Made by a program: the position numbers and the translations under genes. Below the pieces are notes generated by a model. That model was not told the DNA's origin. It did not search any database and saw only the letters and a program-made list of their open reading frames with translations. A DNA stretch of 64,000 nt from Hofstenia miamia (lineage: Eukaryota; Xenacoelomorpha; Acoela): contig SCFE01000091.1 of assembly GCA_004352715.1 (NCBI GenBank), positions 1,799,024 through 1,863,023 on the forward strand, in the 5' to 3' direction. This document shows, piece after piece, positions 25,701 through 39,480 of this stretch. Positions within the stretch are counted from its first letter, which is position 1; each line of letters starts with the position of its first letter.

Positions 25701-28700
25701 TGGAAATTGCTATAATAAAAATGATTTATTGTAGGGTTAGCAATCTCGCGATTTAACGCTGTATTCACTAGAAACTTTTCAAAATCTGTTATGGTTTCCC
25801 CAAAAAATTATTTAAACGTTTTAAGCTTACGAACTGAGGAATATATTGAAAATCTGATAACACCACAAAATAGAGAATTGTCTCGTCTTTTTTCTAGATT
25901 AATTCGCGATTTGGCGCTGTTCTTACAGCGCGAAAGCCTTTGATTTTGTGCCATGCGCAACTGGGCGAAGCTCACATTGTTTTTTTCCAAAAAGCAGAAT
26001 ATTGGAAGGTAGGTATTGGGTTTCCATGGGCATTCGACCGACTCTTTATCTGAGCATTAGGTAAGGTAGGCATTTAATGTTCCTTACAAAAATCGGATTT
26101 TTCATTGAAAAAAATATTTCTTAACAGTCTTGGATAAAATTGCTCAAAAATGTAGACAAAGCGATTGTTACTCTAAAATAACGCAAGCGGATAGAGAGCT
26201 AAAGGTTGCACAAATACCGAAGAAAACGAAGTTCGTTTTGTAGGGCAAAATATATTTGGCTGGATGAGTCGTCCATCACTTGGGTAATATCAAGGCCTAC
26301 TTAAATGTTTATTATAAGTCTTGGTATTCAAATTTCCATTTGAAAAAAACAAGCTACATATTTCATTAGAGAATATTACTAAAAATTTAAAAAATACTGC
26401 ATTTTTAGTTTAACAATGGAATCATAGGTACTTTCGCCAATGGGATGAATGAATCAAAACTTTTATTTCAAGAATAATGCACCCAAATATTTTTGCAATC
26501 CTTTCAAACTTAAACTCATTGCAATTAAAATGTTTTGATGTTTCTAAGTCGTTTCAATTAAAATTGAATTTTAAACAACATTTGTTGATGCTAAAAATAC
26601 TTGAAAGGCGAATGGCTTATTCATCTAAAAGCGATTGGTTGTTTAATTAAGACTTATGCATTCATAATGAGATTTTGTCTTGTACAAGTATCCATTTTTG
26701 TGGAATTGCACTTTTCGAACAAGATTTTGCAAGTAATTCTCTCTTTGCTACACTATGCGTTTACTGTAGATTGTTAAATTAGTATTTATTCTTTTTACGA
26801 ATTATATTGATTTTCCACAAAAGAGTTTACCGAAATTTTAATAACGTCAAATAACTGAAAACATTAGAGATATTGATTTTGAGAATATCATAAGATAAAC
26901 CACCCATTAATCTACGTTCAAGGTTGATAAGGAAACAACTTTGAGATTTGCTACGTCAAGAGCAGAAATAAATGCAAATAACATGATTTATTTGTTCACT
27001 TAGACAACTTTAAAAGCATTACTTACATTCTTAGTTTAAATTGATATGTACTGCTTTACTATTTTGCAGTAGCCGTTTGATAATTTTTTTTGGACGCTAG
27101 GGTAGAATACTACCTGTACACGCCGCTACTTGGGTGCGGCTTTGGCGGCGGCTAACGATCGAACATGGCTTCTATTTTCATATCACGATTTTTAGCGGTT
27201 GTAACTTTGTTTTGACGGTGAGTGTAAGTCCAGATAAAGTATGAGATATATGGTGAATAGTATCTACGATAAAAAATTTACGGCAAGGAACAGTTTTAAT
27301 ATTTGCTGCCGCCGTCGACTGCGGTTTTTAACCTTAGCTCCAGCCAAGAACTCCAGCTACAAGAAAACTAGTACCCTATGGAGAGCGATCACAGATGATA
27401 GCTCGCAGACGAAGATTGCTGGGTATAAACTTTGAGCTTTCACTTGTCCAGAATAAACTAGATAATTTTTGAGATAAAGAACTTCTTTTACTGATTAGTA
27501 ATAATTGATAATAGAACTAATGTTGAAAAATAATCTTGTCTACTTTTTCAAATTTGAGGGCTAACTCATATAACTTCTTAGTGTTTAACATTTGCAATCA
27601 ATTGATAAGCTATTTATTCAAAAAGGGAACGAAAAATATTTTCACTTATCTAAGAATCGGCCTAATAATTTCGAATCGTGTCCATTCCTGTAGTAGCGAC
27701 GCCCTAAGAAGCCTTAAAATGATGCTAGTTCTTTTGGCTAATTCTCATAACATAAGTTACTTCCCAAGGAACTGCTACCAACTTAAACTTTAAACATCTT
27801 TCAAGTTCTTATAAGAATTTTTAAATTTTGAAAAAAATCCGTTTTGTTCTTTAAAGAGTTGCAATAGAGTATATGGTTTATTATCTTTGTTTTAAAAGGC
27901 CAAAATCAATTATGTATTTCATTAATGCATTGAATTGCATTCTGAAAGTTTAAAATTACTCAGCTTAAATTATCAAGTAAAATGATATTTAATTGCCAAT
28001 TCTCAATAATTTCATGTGATTTTGAAGGGAAAATTTCCCATATTATGCTTTAAAAAACCAAGCAAATAGTTTTCAAATTGTAGTGAAACCTTTAAGCAAA
28101 CTTATCAGAACTTGAAAGATCTTTAAAGTTTTAGTTGGTAACAGTTCCATGGGTTATTAACTTGTGAGATGTTACGCAAAAATTGGGATTATCAATCACA
28201 TTTATAATTGTATAAACTTTCCTGCTTGTTTTTGTTGAGTTTTATGTTTTGAAAACTAATTTATTGCATTAAAAAATAAATCGTGGTCGCTTAATTATTT
28301 GAAAGTGACATGAAAGAAATTGCTCCAATTGCATAGAGGAAATCAACATTTTTATAATGGAAAATAACTTAAAATTAAAGAGATAAAATTATCACCAAAT
28401 TAAGGAAACCGTTCTTTTATGTTCCCATCAAAGCATATGAATTTAGTCTAATTAACAATTATGACAATAGACTGAAATGTGTGAATGTATACAAATAGCT
28501 TTTGCAATTCAGCAACGTTTCAAAAAAGCTTACATGTCCGCTAATAGTAGCGTCTCTTCGATGTCTGTCTAGCCTGTTTCAAATTTCTATACACATTCTT
28601 TGTCATTTAATGAAATATTTGTTGCAACGAGACTATATTACTATTAGTCTTATGTTATTGAATTATTCGAAACTTTTGTCATCTTAATTAATTTTTTATT

Positions 28701-29410
28701 GTTTAAAATACAAGAAATCTACATTCTTTGTGTTAATGTTTTTAGAATAATTCTAATCTGGAAATGGGAGCATTCTACATGTTGTACTTAATAAGAATAC
28801 TAATATGATCTTAATTTAAGTGTAGAAGCTTGCACTGATATTTATGAACTGTGTGTGAGCATAATTTGGTTTTCTGTTAAGCTGAATTTCCAAAATTTAA
28901 TTTTTTCGAAATCCCATCAAATACAATTAAGCAGAATCTAATCAATTTTATTAGGAATAATTTTAATGCTATTACACCAAGCTGTTCTAAAGAAAAAATA
29001 GTGACAATGTAAAACTTCTGGATTAAATGGATGCCACCATTAATATTTTAAGTTTAGTACTTTTTACCTAAATCAAGCATTTGTTGTGCTTCATTGTATT
29101 TTTTCAAAATTATTTTTAAAAAAATGGGAATTACAATTTACGTAGATGCTCTTTCTCACAATTTACTTATCTATAGCACTGGTATGCTTAATATTGAAAT
29201 GTAGAACAATAATTCAATAAGTAGGGCCATAATATTATATGAAATTTGCAAAATAGCACTACTTCCTGAAAATCTATAAAAGCAAAACAATTATGCAAAT
29301 TTTAAATGCCAAGGAAAATGTATATATCTAGTGGCTTCCTCTAAATTCAACCAACTGTACATTGTCATGGTTTCTCTTCAGTAGACCTTGTACATTATAT
29401 TACACCATTA
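22715..29410. other. Gene-free AT-rich stretch
   Basis: No supported gene. A GC-richer patch at 27110-27325 has GGCGGCGGCTAA near 27145 and an inverted GCTGCCGCCGTC near 27305, perhaps an old inverted-repeat element or a 5' exon. A GGTGAGT donor-like motif occurs near 27219. At 26117-26166 a 50-bp segment is about 80% identical to 60021-60070. Confidence 0.45.
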
Positions 29411-29510
29411 CTCTAATCAGTGCCGAAAAACCATTGTTATAAACATTTTTTACAAAATGACTCTAATCAGTGCCGAAAAACCATTGTTATAAACATTTTT
29501 TACAAAATGA
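29411..29510. repeat. Perfect 50-bp tandem duplication
   Basis: 29411-29460 and 29461-29510 are identical 50-mers beginning CTCTAATCAGTGCCG and ending TACAAAATGA. The lack of any divergence indicates a recent duplication or an assembly join. Confidence 0.95.
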
Positions 29511-30994
29511 TCATTTCTATTAAAAACAACAATTGAAAATAATTTTTTATGACATTGATATTCCATTATATCTTTTTCTCTCCCCACACTTATCTGGGTA
29601 CGACCTAGCAAGAACTTAGTATTTAATTTTTGTGTCTGCTCTAATAGAACCTGTTTGGCCCAGAGATGTAAATAAATTTTACTTTTTTTTCACCCCAGTG
29701 GTCTGAACTGCGTGTATTCTTTTTTGAACAAATAATTGCAGAATTCAATGACTAACTGTCCCCAACAGTTTTTTGAATTTAGCTCGGGGCTTCCCCATAA
29801 TAACAAATCTGTAATTTAAAATTGTCCTTTTAAAACGTTGTATAAATTTTCGCTGCTTCTGCAGTAAAGTTTTAGATTTGGAGCAAATTTTTTATTGATT
29901 GGAATTTCAGAGTGGTCGTTAATTGAAACGGAGTTTGAGTTTTTATTAGGCGACGACGTTTACCATTTCAACTGTCAATTGCTTGACAGCTCATTAAACA
30001 ACTTTGTTAAAAAGCAGTCGTTAGTAGACTTAGACGGTCGTTTCTCATTCTGCAGTATATTGGTAGACAAAAATACTTTACCTACCATATATTACAATTA
30101 AAATTTTTGCATTTTCTTCTTTTAGGCTGAGCTTCTAGACTTATGAAAAATTTTTGTTTGATCTGGAACTAAGGCTTGGCAAAGAATTTTGACCTATTTG
30201 CAAATATGGTTAGGAGGGTTTAGTCCTATCTATAAAGATACTCCAAGAAATATTAAAAAATATTTATTTTTTAATCTATTTATAAAAATATAATGATCAT
30301 ACACTGAACTTATTTAACTTTGAGCTTCTAGGACTGCTAAGTGTTGCGCAATTAAAATTAAGAAACTATATTTATTTGATGTATTTTTGCATAATTAAAT
30401 TCAACACAAAGGCGTTTATTTAACGCGTTTTTCATTGAGGGTGAAGCATATTCATTTATTCTCTGCAAATCATAATTTATTAATGATATCAAAGGGTTAA
30501 TTTTAATTATGCGCATATAATCAGAAATATGCTTTGAATGACCACTTAATCGAGTGGGCGATTAATTTTTATCGATTTCGGGATTACAGCAATACGGGCG
30601 CTTCATTGGTTCATTCCCTTGCCGCCTAAATCTGACAAAATTTTGTAATTTATAGAATTAACGTTTGTTGGAAATGGGGGAGTTCAGACGGCGGCTTTTT
30701 AGCTCTCGTGGGATCGCTCGTTTCCCTTGATAATGAAAAAGGTTTGCTTCCATCTACCAATCACTAGTGATGAAATTAGTATGTGTTTGTTTTCTACTAA
30801 CACCCGCCGGCTTTTGCTAATGCGCACCCTACTTATTTGTAAACAATTACTCTTCCATCTTCTGTAAGTACACACCTTTCTTATGATATTCCACTTTATT
30901 CAAAATTCATTTTTGATTACATAAGGTTCGAAATTGCTCAATTTACCGCATAGATATTTCTTAAATAATTCTTTATATTCTTTAATTGATAAAT

Positions 30995-31027
<33 letters not shown>

Positions 31028-33740
31028 AATGTTTATATGAATTTTCCCACTTGTTTTTATCGTAATTTTTCGTCATTGTTGTATATTAGCTAATTATGAA
31101 ATGATGAGTAAAATTAGATGAATTCAAATTTGAAATTGGATTTGATTTCTGTTATAGTTATATTATAGGTAAATTTGTAGAGCACAATGAAATCTAATAC
31201 TTAATAAATGCAAATATTCCTCTCAGAGTTTTAATTCATTTTAAAAACTCTAAACATAAAATATTATTTGCTGTCAAAGTATTTGTTTCGAAACGCTTAC
31301 AGTTGTATATTTTTTTCACTGTATAAATGCATCTATCATTAGATATGTACTAGGTCGTGTAGCATTTTTTTAAATATAAATGCAGACCTCAAGAAAAATT
31401 CATAGAAAAATGTCTCTCATTTACAAAAAATATTCTAATTAATTTATTGAAGCCTCAACTTATTGCTGTTTCAATGTGTGTTCTTGTGTGATTATTCTTC
31501 CCCATTTTAACTACTATTTTGTTTTATTAAATTTATGTTTAAGTATTTCTTTAGATTGCGAAATTGCTATTCAAATATAAAGTTATATTGTATTTTTGGT
31601 ATTATGGTCTAACAGAGGAAACGTTCTTCAAAGTACGTTTACGTTTTCAAACATATTCTTTGGCTTTTTATCACCAAATGTATAAAATTTATTTTGCATT
31701 TACAAAATTTTCATTTTTACTTATACTATTTAGAGAAAGGCTTTTAGTTAATGAGCAGAAGGCGAATTAACGTTGTTGAAATATATAAACGTTTATCTAA
31801 AGATTAACATTTACCATTATCAAGCAGGAAGAATCTTCATAAAATTTTTATTTTTATTGAGAACAAATGTTTGTAACTATATTTTATTAAATTACCACTC
31901 AATTCTTATTGAAAAACGAACGTTCTAGCATACGCTTTTTTCAATTTTGTTCAGGGCTTTTGTCAGCAATTTTACCAGTAATATATTAAAGCAAGTTAAA
32001 TTGGTGAAATTGAGCTTAGATTTAGTAGAAACTTTTGAGGCCTGAAATCAGAAAATGCTTGTGAAATATCATATATCATTTTTCTATTACTAATCTTTTC
32101 GTAAAGTAAATTTTTTATTGTAGGACCTATAATATATTGAACTATACTGAGACATGAAAGAGCATTATTTTTTAAGCTTGTTTTTGATGTTATGCAGAAT
32201 AGATAATACATAAGCAGGAAACCTTATTTTTCTATAGGAAACATTGAACAAACATCACCGCCTTGCTGTTTCGGTTTGAGAAACTTGGAATTTTTCTACT
32301 TTCATATACACACACCAACTTTAGCAACATTGATATAAGCATTGATCAAAAATTTGTTTTAAATTCAAAAAAATTAACAAGTTCCATCTGTAAAATATTT
32401 GAGAAAGGGAAGTGGTCCAAAAATGACACTTATTAAAATAACTTTCACAACATTAATTAACTACATTCTAACGTGATAATTGATGCAATTGTTGAAGCTA
32501 TTTTATGATATCTTGTTTGAAAGTGCGAGCTTCATATTTTAACGAAACTTTTGTTATTGAGTACTAAGTCTTCAACATATGAACGCTTACATACATTCAA
32601 AATTTTATACACGTTACTGTATGTGTCGTCAAACTCAAACTATTTGGGAATTTGATCTAATGAATTTTTAGTGTGTGATTTATGCGTTTCCGCAATCACT
32701 TATTAAATTACGGAGAAATGATCTAATTGTTTGATTCACTACTGAGAATAAAATTACGTTAAATTTATTTCAAGTACACGGAAACAAATATTTTGGGAAA
32801 CTAAAATCTGAAACTCACAATTTAAGAAAAAGTATTCAATGCGATTGTTGAAAAAAATCAGAAGCATGCGGATGTAATTGTTTTAAATTGTAAGACCCAA
32901 CATTGTCTAATTGAATCTAATGAATTGTGATGCAATCGATTTTACTAATATAATTTCATAAAGTGTTATTTGTTGAATTGATTGGATAACAGACACAATA
33001 AGATTTCTTTCTCCCATTTAGCACAACAATCAACGCCTTTTACAATGAAAAGATTTTAACCGAATATCACCTTTGATGTCACCCAGCTTTGAGACAGTCA
33101 TATAAGTAATTGGGAAAATTAATAAATGATGTCAGCAAAGATGTGAACTTTTTGGCGCCCTATTCTATTTTAATATATCAGTCAAAAACAGTTTGGTCAA
33201 GGTGCTATATTATTATGTACGGTCGTATGTACATCCGAGTTGGAACCGGGCCGGCCAGGATCGGGTACGAATATAATATAGTTTTACCCGGGCTTAAAAT
33301 TTTCTATTTACACACTATTCTCTAAAATAAATTATAATTTTCACTATATGACTTTTGTTTTTTCATTCTTTATTGATTAAATTTTAAATATTAAATGGTA
33401 AGCTCCTTTTAATTAGTTTATGCATATGATACAGAGAAAGTGTCTCTAATTTTTAAAAAAACTACAGGGTCGGACATAGGATGAAACGCCCAGACCCATT
33501 CGTAATACTGATTAACATACTGCTCAACCAGGCTCTATTTGTGTAGTTTTAAAAATTCTGAATTTTAAAAAAGAGCTCTACGTGACAAAAATTCTATTGC
33601 TCTAGCTCTAGTTTGTCCCATGGATCTGTTCCCCGTCGTGGCCAAGTGATCTCAATTGATGCCACGCTATAACTTCTGATTTACACAAATTTAGCAAAAT
33701 ATATTAAAAATATTCGAAATTCTGTAGTAACAGATTCTTA
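29511..33740. other. Gene-free AT-rich stretch
   Basis: No supported gene. A (TA)n run lies at 30997-31025. GC-richer patches at 30545-30725 (with inverted GCCGCC/GGCGGC) and 33225-33290 (GGGCCGGCC, ATCGGGTAC, ACCCGGGC) look like remains of inverted-repeat elements. Confidence 0.45.
30997..31025. repeat. (TA)n microsatellite
   Basis: Pure AT run. Confidence 0.9.
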
Positions 33741-33835
33741 ATTTATGGTTCCACTCTCATAAGCTATTCCCAGTCTTGTAGAAATATTTAATCCCAGATT
33801 CCATGGGACCGGAATCAATAAATTCCTAGGGAGGC
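33741..33835. repeat. Fragment of the TGGGAC/GTCCCA repeat family
   Basis: Contains CTATTCCCAGTCTTG, AATCCCAGATTCCATGGGAC and related motifs like those at 6650-6702 and 1550-2125. Only a fragment; no ends definable. Confidence 0.35.
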
Positions 33836-33927
33836 TAGACTGACGTAGGGCCTATTTTAAGGTAGCTATCAATAGCTTAACGATCCTAAATTAGAAATGT
33901 TTTGTCAATTTTTGTTATATATATATA

Positions 33928-34108
33928 NNNNNNNNNNNNNNNNNNNNNNNNNNNNNNNNNNNNNNNNNNNNNNNNNNNNNNNNNNNNNNNNNNNNNNNNN
34001 NNNNNNNNNNNNNNNNNNNNNNNNNNNNNNNNNNNNNNNNNNNNNNNNNNNNNNNNNNNNNNNNNNNNNNNNNNNNNNNNNNNNNNNNNNNNNNNNNNNN
34101 NNNNNNNN
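33928..34108. other. Assembly gap (181 N) inside (TA)n
   Basis: TA repeats on both sides. The missing sequence is probably largely TA repeat. Confidence 0.97.
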
Positions 34109-34644
34109 ATATATATATATATATATATATATATATTCTTCGCTCTGCTATTTCTACTTATCAATAGAAAGAACATGGTTTGGTTTATAGCATAAATATC
34201 TATTTTTATAGCTTAAATCCATTCATAAATTACAGAGTAAAAAGGATTTTTAGAGCGGCTTATATTAGATAAAAAAAATATTCCTGTACAAAGAAGATAT
34301 ATGCATATATTTGAATGTGTACATTATTTTGAGAATTCAATATTTCTACAAAGTATACATTATCTTGATACAGACATTGCGTAGTAATTTAAGAATAGCC
34401 ATCATTTGATTTATTAAATTACCTGTTAGTATTTAGGATTCATTCCTTGAAACTTACTTCTAAGCGTTGTAATATTATTAATTTAGCAAAAATGTCTTAC
34501 CCATTCGATGTCCAAATTAATTCTGATCTATTGACTGAAACTCGCTTCTTAAAGTAATAAAATTTTAACAATCATTTTACTGGATACACATTGTTTACGC
34601 ATTGCATTCCTCTAGCGGAGATATTTTTAGTTGAGCATCTCATA

Positions 34645-35674
34645 ATGTTTCCATTGAGATTGGTGAGTGGTATTTCGCAGATTACTGGTACTGGTGATGG
34701 CGATTTTGTAGATCGCATGAACCACAGATACACGCCAATCATATTTGTTGTTTTTGGAATATTGGTGAGTAAAATATATTCCACATTTATGTACCAGCAT
34801 AATTATATGCTGTATTTAATTATACGTCTATAAATGATTCTTTCACTGGGATTGGATTTTTGATGTTAATTAATACGACTGTCAAAATGTCAAGATCTTT
34901 GTCCTTACATGACACAACTGTATTTATCGACAGCATGAGCATTTGATCTGATGCATTAAACTTTATTATATCTCATTGGGTATTAGCCACATTTTCACAT
35001 ATATGGTATTTAAAAATAAATATAATTCTCCGCCTCTTTTGATTTTTTACATAATTTTTCAATAAATATTACAATTATTTTATTTCTAAAATAGATATAT
35101 TTCTTCAGAAATTAATATATCGGGACAGTTATATTGTGTTTAGTATTATTTCATTTTTTGTTATTGACGTTGCTTTAAATTTTATTTCTTCAATGTTTTT
35201 AGGTGAGCACAAAACAATTTGTGGGTGAACCAATAACATGTTGGACTCCAAATCATTTCTCAAGTGCTTGGGTACAATACACAAACCAGGTAGCCTCATG
35301 TTTTAATGTGTTTACTACGAATATTTATTATTATACAAGTTAGCAAAAACTTCTTTGGCGTACATTTATATACTCTCTGTTAATATAATCTCAATTTTAT
35401 TGTTTTTGAAGCAATTGATTAGAAAAGTTCTTTCCCACCATATTCGTTTTGTCAATTAGCACCTATTTTCTATTTTAAATCATTACAAGTTTTACTTAAC
35501 AAATGAAAGATATGCATGTTTTTAGCGCTGTGTTCTATTACAAAATAGGAAATATGTTCTTAAATATCAGCTAAATATTGTGTTTCCAACAACTTAAGTA
35601 TACTAAGAAAATATCCATCGAATTTCTGCTCGATTTATGTAAAATTATTTTTAGTTAAAGGTTCCCTAAATTTC

Positions 35675-35730
<56 letters not shown>

Positions 35731-37739
35731 CGTTTTGATATCTTTTATTCACTAGCTTCAAAATATTTGTTTAATATTTTTGTGTTTTAAGATTTAGCGC
35801 AATGCAATTTTGATACAAATCTATAAACTTTGAAAATTTTGAACTGGATTTTCAGGCATTACAAGCATGATCATTATTTAATAAGATTGTCATAATATAT
35901 CGATCTTTTGAATCCTGTTGTTGATAATTAAGATGCTAGTATATCTTTAAAGTTCATTGTGTGCACAATATACTTGCTTACATCAGAGGACCACAATTCG
36001 GCTATTATTTCATTCTGCGTCAGTTATTGTCATAAAGAACTTAATTACGTTCACATGAATAAGTAATAATTCGTTTATGTGATGTAATTGCTATTTCCCT
36101 TACTTCACTCAATCGTTGTTTGATTTTACTCAATTTTATCTACTAGTTTATTTTTTTATTTGTGCATTTTAAGACCAAATAGGTTGTTTTAAAAAGAAAT
36201 AAACTCAAAGACATTAACAATTGAAAACTGGCACAGTGTATTTTTAGAGTGTTACAGTTACTTTCCTGTAAAAGTAGGGTCAATCAAATTTTTCTTAGAT
36301 CTGGGACTACATATTTGTATTTTTTGAAAAACTTAGGGAGAATTGAATATAAAAGCTAGTTGAATCAGATGATGATTCAGTGCTACATTAGGGGAAGATT
36401 AGGAATATTGATTCCTATGCTATTTTTCGCTAAAATATAACTATATTTTTCAATACTTGTGTTCAGTAGAACAAATGCAACAATAGGGCATAGACAAAAT
36501 ATAATGAGTGAGCAAAAATAGTAGTACATCAAGTTTATATTACACAGCATAATGCACAATCGTTTGTGGTAAAGCAGATTTCATAAACCCAGAAAGATTG
36601 GGCTATGGGCAATTATATTCAATGGTTATTAAATTTCATGTTAAGAAAGCATCTTCATCAGAAACAGAATTGACTTGAGGATTAAGAAATCTACTGCTTA
36701 TATTTTGGAAACCATAACTAAGTATAATGAAGACTTTTCCAGAAATCATGGCTATTCCAAATTGACCTTAATTGGAATTCATGAAACTCTGACACTCCCT
36801 GTAATAAGAAGTCTTTCATCGATCAGAATGATGTTAGATCTTGCGATTGCAGACGATATAACGTATGTGATGGGATGGTAAGATGGACAAATCCATTTTT
36901 TGCTTATATTGTAGACTGAGAGTTCGATACAACTCTTAGGATTATCTAAAAAATGAACTTTTTCTTCAAAGTATCAAAATATTTACCAAAATAATGAAAC
37001 AAGTTGACAGTTCTTTGCTTGGCCAGCGATATCCTGAAGTCCTTGAAGTGGACCGAGGCAGTGCGTCATTTATTACAAATGGATTCATTCAGATTAAGAG
37101 AGTTGGAATATATCCTCCCTTGCCTCGATGCAGCATGTTACAGTAATATTTTCTCTTCGTTGCAACAAGTTCTACTGAACTTGTAATGACCTTTTTTGCT
37201 TACATCTTTGGGGTGTTTTGCAACGTTGAAAATCTGCTCTAATCCGCATAGCATTATATATTTTTGATGTTTGTTCAAATTAATGTTGGGTAAGGACTTA
37301 TTCAGATTGATGAAAAATGATGTCAATGTACTTCTACTGAGGTCGGTAAATTTTCTAATGAGGCTAGTTTTTTTAGGCTTCCGTAAAAATATATAATATA
37401 AATATTAAATAGGATAGGCAACGAAATATAAAATTGTTGTCACATAAATTTAATATATTGTAAATTAATAGTAAAGCTGTGATCTATAAAGTTCTTTAGT
37501 ACTGCTGGATTTCAAACACATATTACCTGCCTCTACATTTACCCAATATCGCCCACAGATCAGATAAAGCTTCCAGTTATGTCACCTACTATCAATGGGT
37601 GCCGATAATGCTTGCAGCACAAGCCCTATTCTTTTATATTCCTCGCAAACTCTGGCGAATGGCTGGCAAAAAGAGTGGAATTGATATTGATAATATCGTT
37701 GTCACGGCAACTACCTTTGAAAATGCAGTTAGTACTGAG
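34645..37739 (+). CDS. Innexin (gap-junction protein), N-terminal half, three exons
   Basis: Innexins are four-pass plasma-membrane proteins that form gap junctions and hemichannels. Exons are 34645-34764, 35203-35289 and 37500-37739 (40, 29 and 80 codons), all phase 0, with donors GTGAGT, GTAGCC and GTATGT and TTAG acceptors. Exon 1 holds the start ATG and the family's DGDFVDRMNHRYTP before TM1 (IIFVVFGIL). Exon 2 continues VSTKQFVGEPITCWTPNHF, the first extracellular loop with its first cysteine. Exon 3 opens YCWISNTYYLP (second loop cysteine), then the signature YYQWVP and TM2 (about MLAAQALFFYIPRKLW), ending in the cytoplasmic loop (GKKSGIDIDNIVV). Only 149 residues are accounted for; innexins usually have 350-450. 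The second extracellular loop, TM3-4 and C terminus were not found downstream, where transposons crowd in. The upstream in-frame TTG has no family support, so I chose the ATG at 34645. Confidence 0.92.
35637..35722 (+). repeat. Dispersed repeat end plus (TA)n, in innexin intron 2
   Basis: ATGTAAAATTATTTTT, then GTTAAAGGTTCCCTAAATTT, runs into about 38 bases of AT repeat and a short GA run. It matches 21671-21714 in inverted orientation. The intron itself (35290-37499) is otherwise without recognisable content. Confidence 0.7.
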
Positions 37740-39065
37740 GTATGTTGATAGAGAAATATAATAACGACTTGTTTACTTTCTCGAATCGCTGATTAACTAG
37801 AAAAGAATTAGATTCAAGCATTTCAATAAAAAAATCGTAAAATGAATTTAATATTCAGTTTATCCTGAATTCCGGAAATAAGCCATTTTCTAATGCGTAT
37901 GTTTCCTATGTATTAGTTAATTTACTGCTTTAAATATATTTTATAAATACGTTTTCGTTTTGCTGACATTTATGATTAAAAGTCATTTATTAAGATGGAA
38001 GTGAATCCATGCTGTTAATAAATAATGCAGTCCTCCGGCGGTGTTGTGCCGACATAGTCAGCAGGGTCGCCGTGTAAATTTTTCGCTGAGGCTTCCGAGT
38101 CTAGTGTCACCGGGTCACATTTATGTATACGAATAAGTGAAATTATTTACAGATCTTGATTGAATTACACAAATTTCATGTTTGCCCTTAAATAGTTTTA
38201 ATTGTTTCAGAAGTTTTTTATGTTGATTTTCGTTTGCTTCCGGTATTAGGTCCCTGTGAATTTATTTCGAATTTGAATCCGAATATTCAGGCAACCTATT
38301 TGCAAATCCGAGTCTGAATTAGAATCCAAAACGTAATGTGGTTTACGTAATAACTTCCATAAAGCAAAAACATTTGTTTTTAAAAACGACTGTGAAACAT
38401 GAAAAACGTTAGCTGTTTGTTCTAAGATAGAATAATTCTACTGAAGCATGAAATGTTTTTTTTAATATAATTCAGTATCTCAACAGAATATTCTGCCAGT
38501 GTACTGAACCATGATTTAGAATATTCGCACTGCCCTATTTTGTAATTGATAACATTAAGTTTTCCATAGAATTGGGTTAAGTTAATATTAAAAAACGTGT
38601 TATTCGGTTCATCGAAACGTTTATTTTGCAATTTTACTTGGTCGCATGACTCATCGGGTCATCGGGTTGTAACTCTGATAGTCAAACTTGAAGATCTAGA
38701 TAATTTTAATGAAGCACAGCTTAAAAATTTGAAGTATGGCGACAAATATAAACATCTTTTTTGGATAGAGCCTAACTTGTAACAAAAATTGAAGTTCATT
38801 ATATCGAGCTCTAATCTTTGGAATTTTCTCTCTTCTCAGTTCGCATTGATATATGTTTAAAGCTTGCATATTTCTGAAACTTTAGTGCTTTCTCGCTGGT
38901 AAATAATTTACCAATTTTTGCAGAAGTTGATTTCAATAATATACCAAATGTATGGGAGGAAAGAATTCCTCTGAAGTTAGGAATAAATTATAACTTGATA
39001 AAAATGTTTCAAAGAAATGCTGTCGTCATAAACATGCATGTATTTGACTAAATGTATGTAGTAAC
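37740..39065. other. Downstream of the last recognised innexin exon; no exon seen
   Basis: I looked for TM3/TM4-like hydrophobic exons of innexin and saw none. A GC-rich patch at 38032-38122 (CCTCCGGCGGTG ... CACCGGGTCAC) is of unknown nature. Short open frames do not resemble known proteins. Confidence 0.45.
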
Positions 39066-39267
39066 ATACAGGGATGGAAATGGGATTGGGTCAACCCTTT
39101 GTCGGGTCCGTGTCTGGTATCGTAGAAAGGTTTTTTTTAAATCGGTTTATGGCGGGTCATTCAATAATGTTGACATGCGTTGACATACATATTTAAATTA
39201 TAACTCTACATTATTGAATGGCGTGTTGGATATATGTTTGGTCACATAGAAAGCATTTGAAGACATT

Positions 39268-39480
39268 AGTTCAAGAAGGGCCCAACTCCGAGGAAACTTT
39301 TATGGAGAAAAATGAGAAAAACGTTTTAAAAAAGACAATTAACATCCTATTGGCATGAAATCAGGTATGGAAGTTAAGATGAGATCCAGCTATTTAATTA
39401 AATATATTATTTTAATAAAAGCCAATTGAAGTTCATTTTTCAGGTCATTGAAGTATTCGGAGTTGGGCCCTTCTTGAACT
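39268..39480. mobile_element. 213-bp MITE with perfect 24-bp TIRs
   Basis: Both ends start AGTTCAAGAAGGGCCCAACT and continue CCGA identically when read inward. The interior is AT-rich and non-coding. It shares its left end with the larger 39258-40539 element, so either it inserted at that end or the larger unit is a compound of this MITE and a distant solo end. Confidence 0.7.

Noticed and set aside
29895-30101. 68-codon plus-strand frame (LLGDDVYHF)
   Set aside because: Balanced composition and an acceptor-like AG upstream, but no recognised family and no partner exon.
36905-36935. TTCGATAC motif as a tRNA T-loop
   Set aside because: No matching acceptor stem, A-box or anticodon arm around it. 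No tRNA or rRNA gene was seen in the window.
36675-37326. Open frames in innexin intron 2 (both strands)
   Set aside because: Protein-like in composition, but I could not assign a family, and they lie between two well-defined innexin exons. Possibly an old retroelement fragment.
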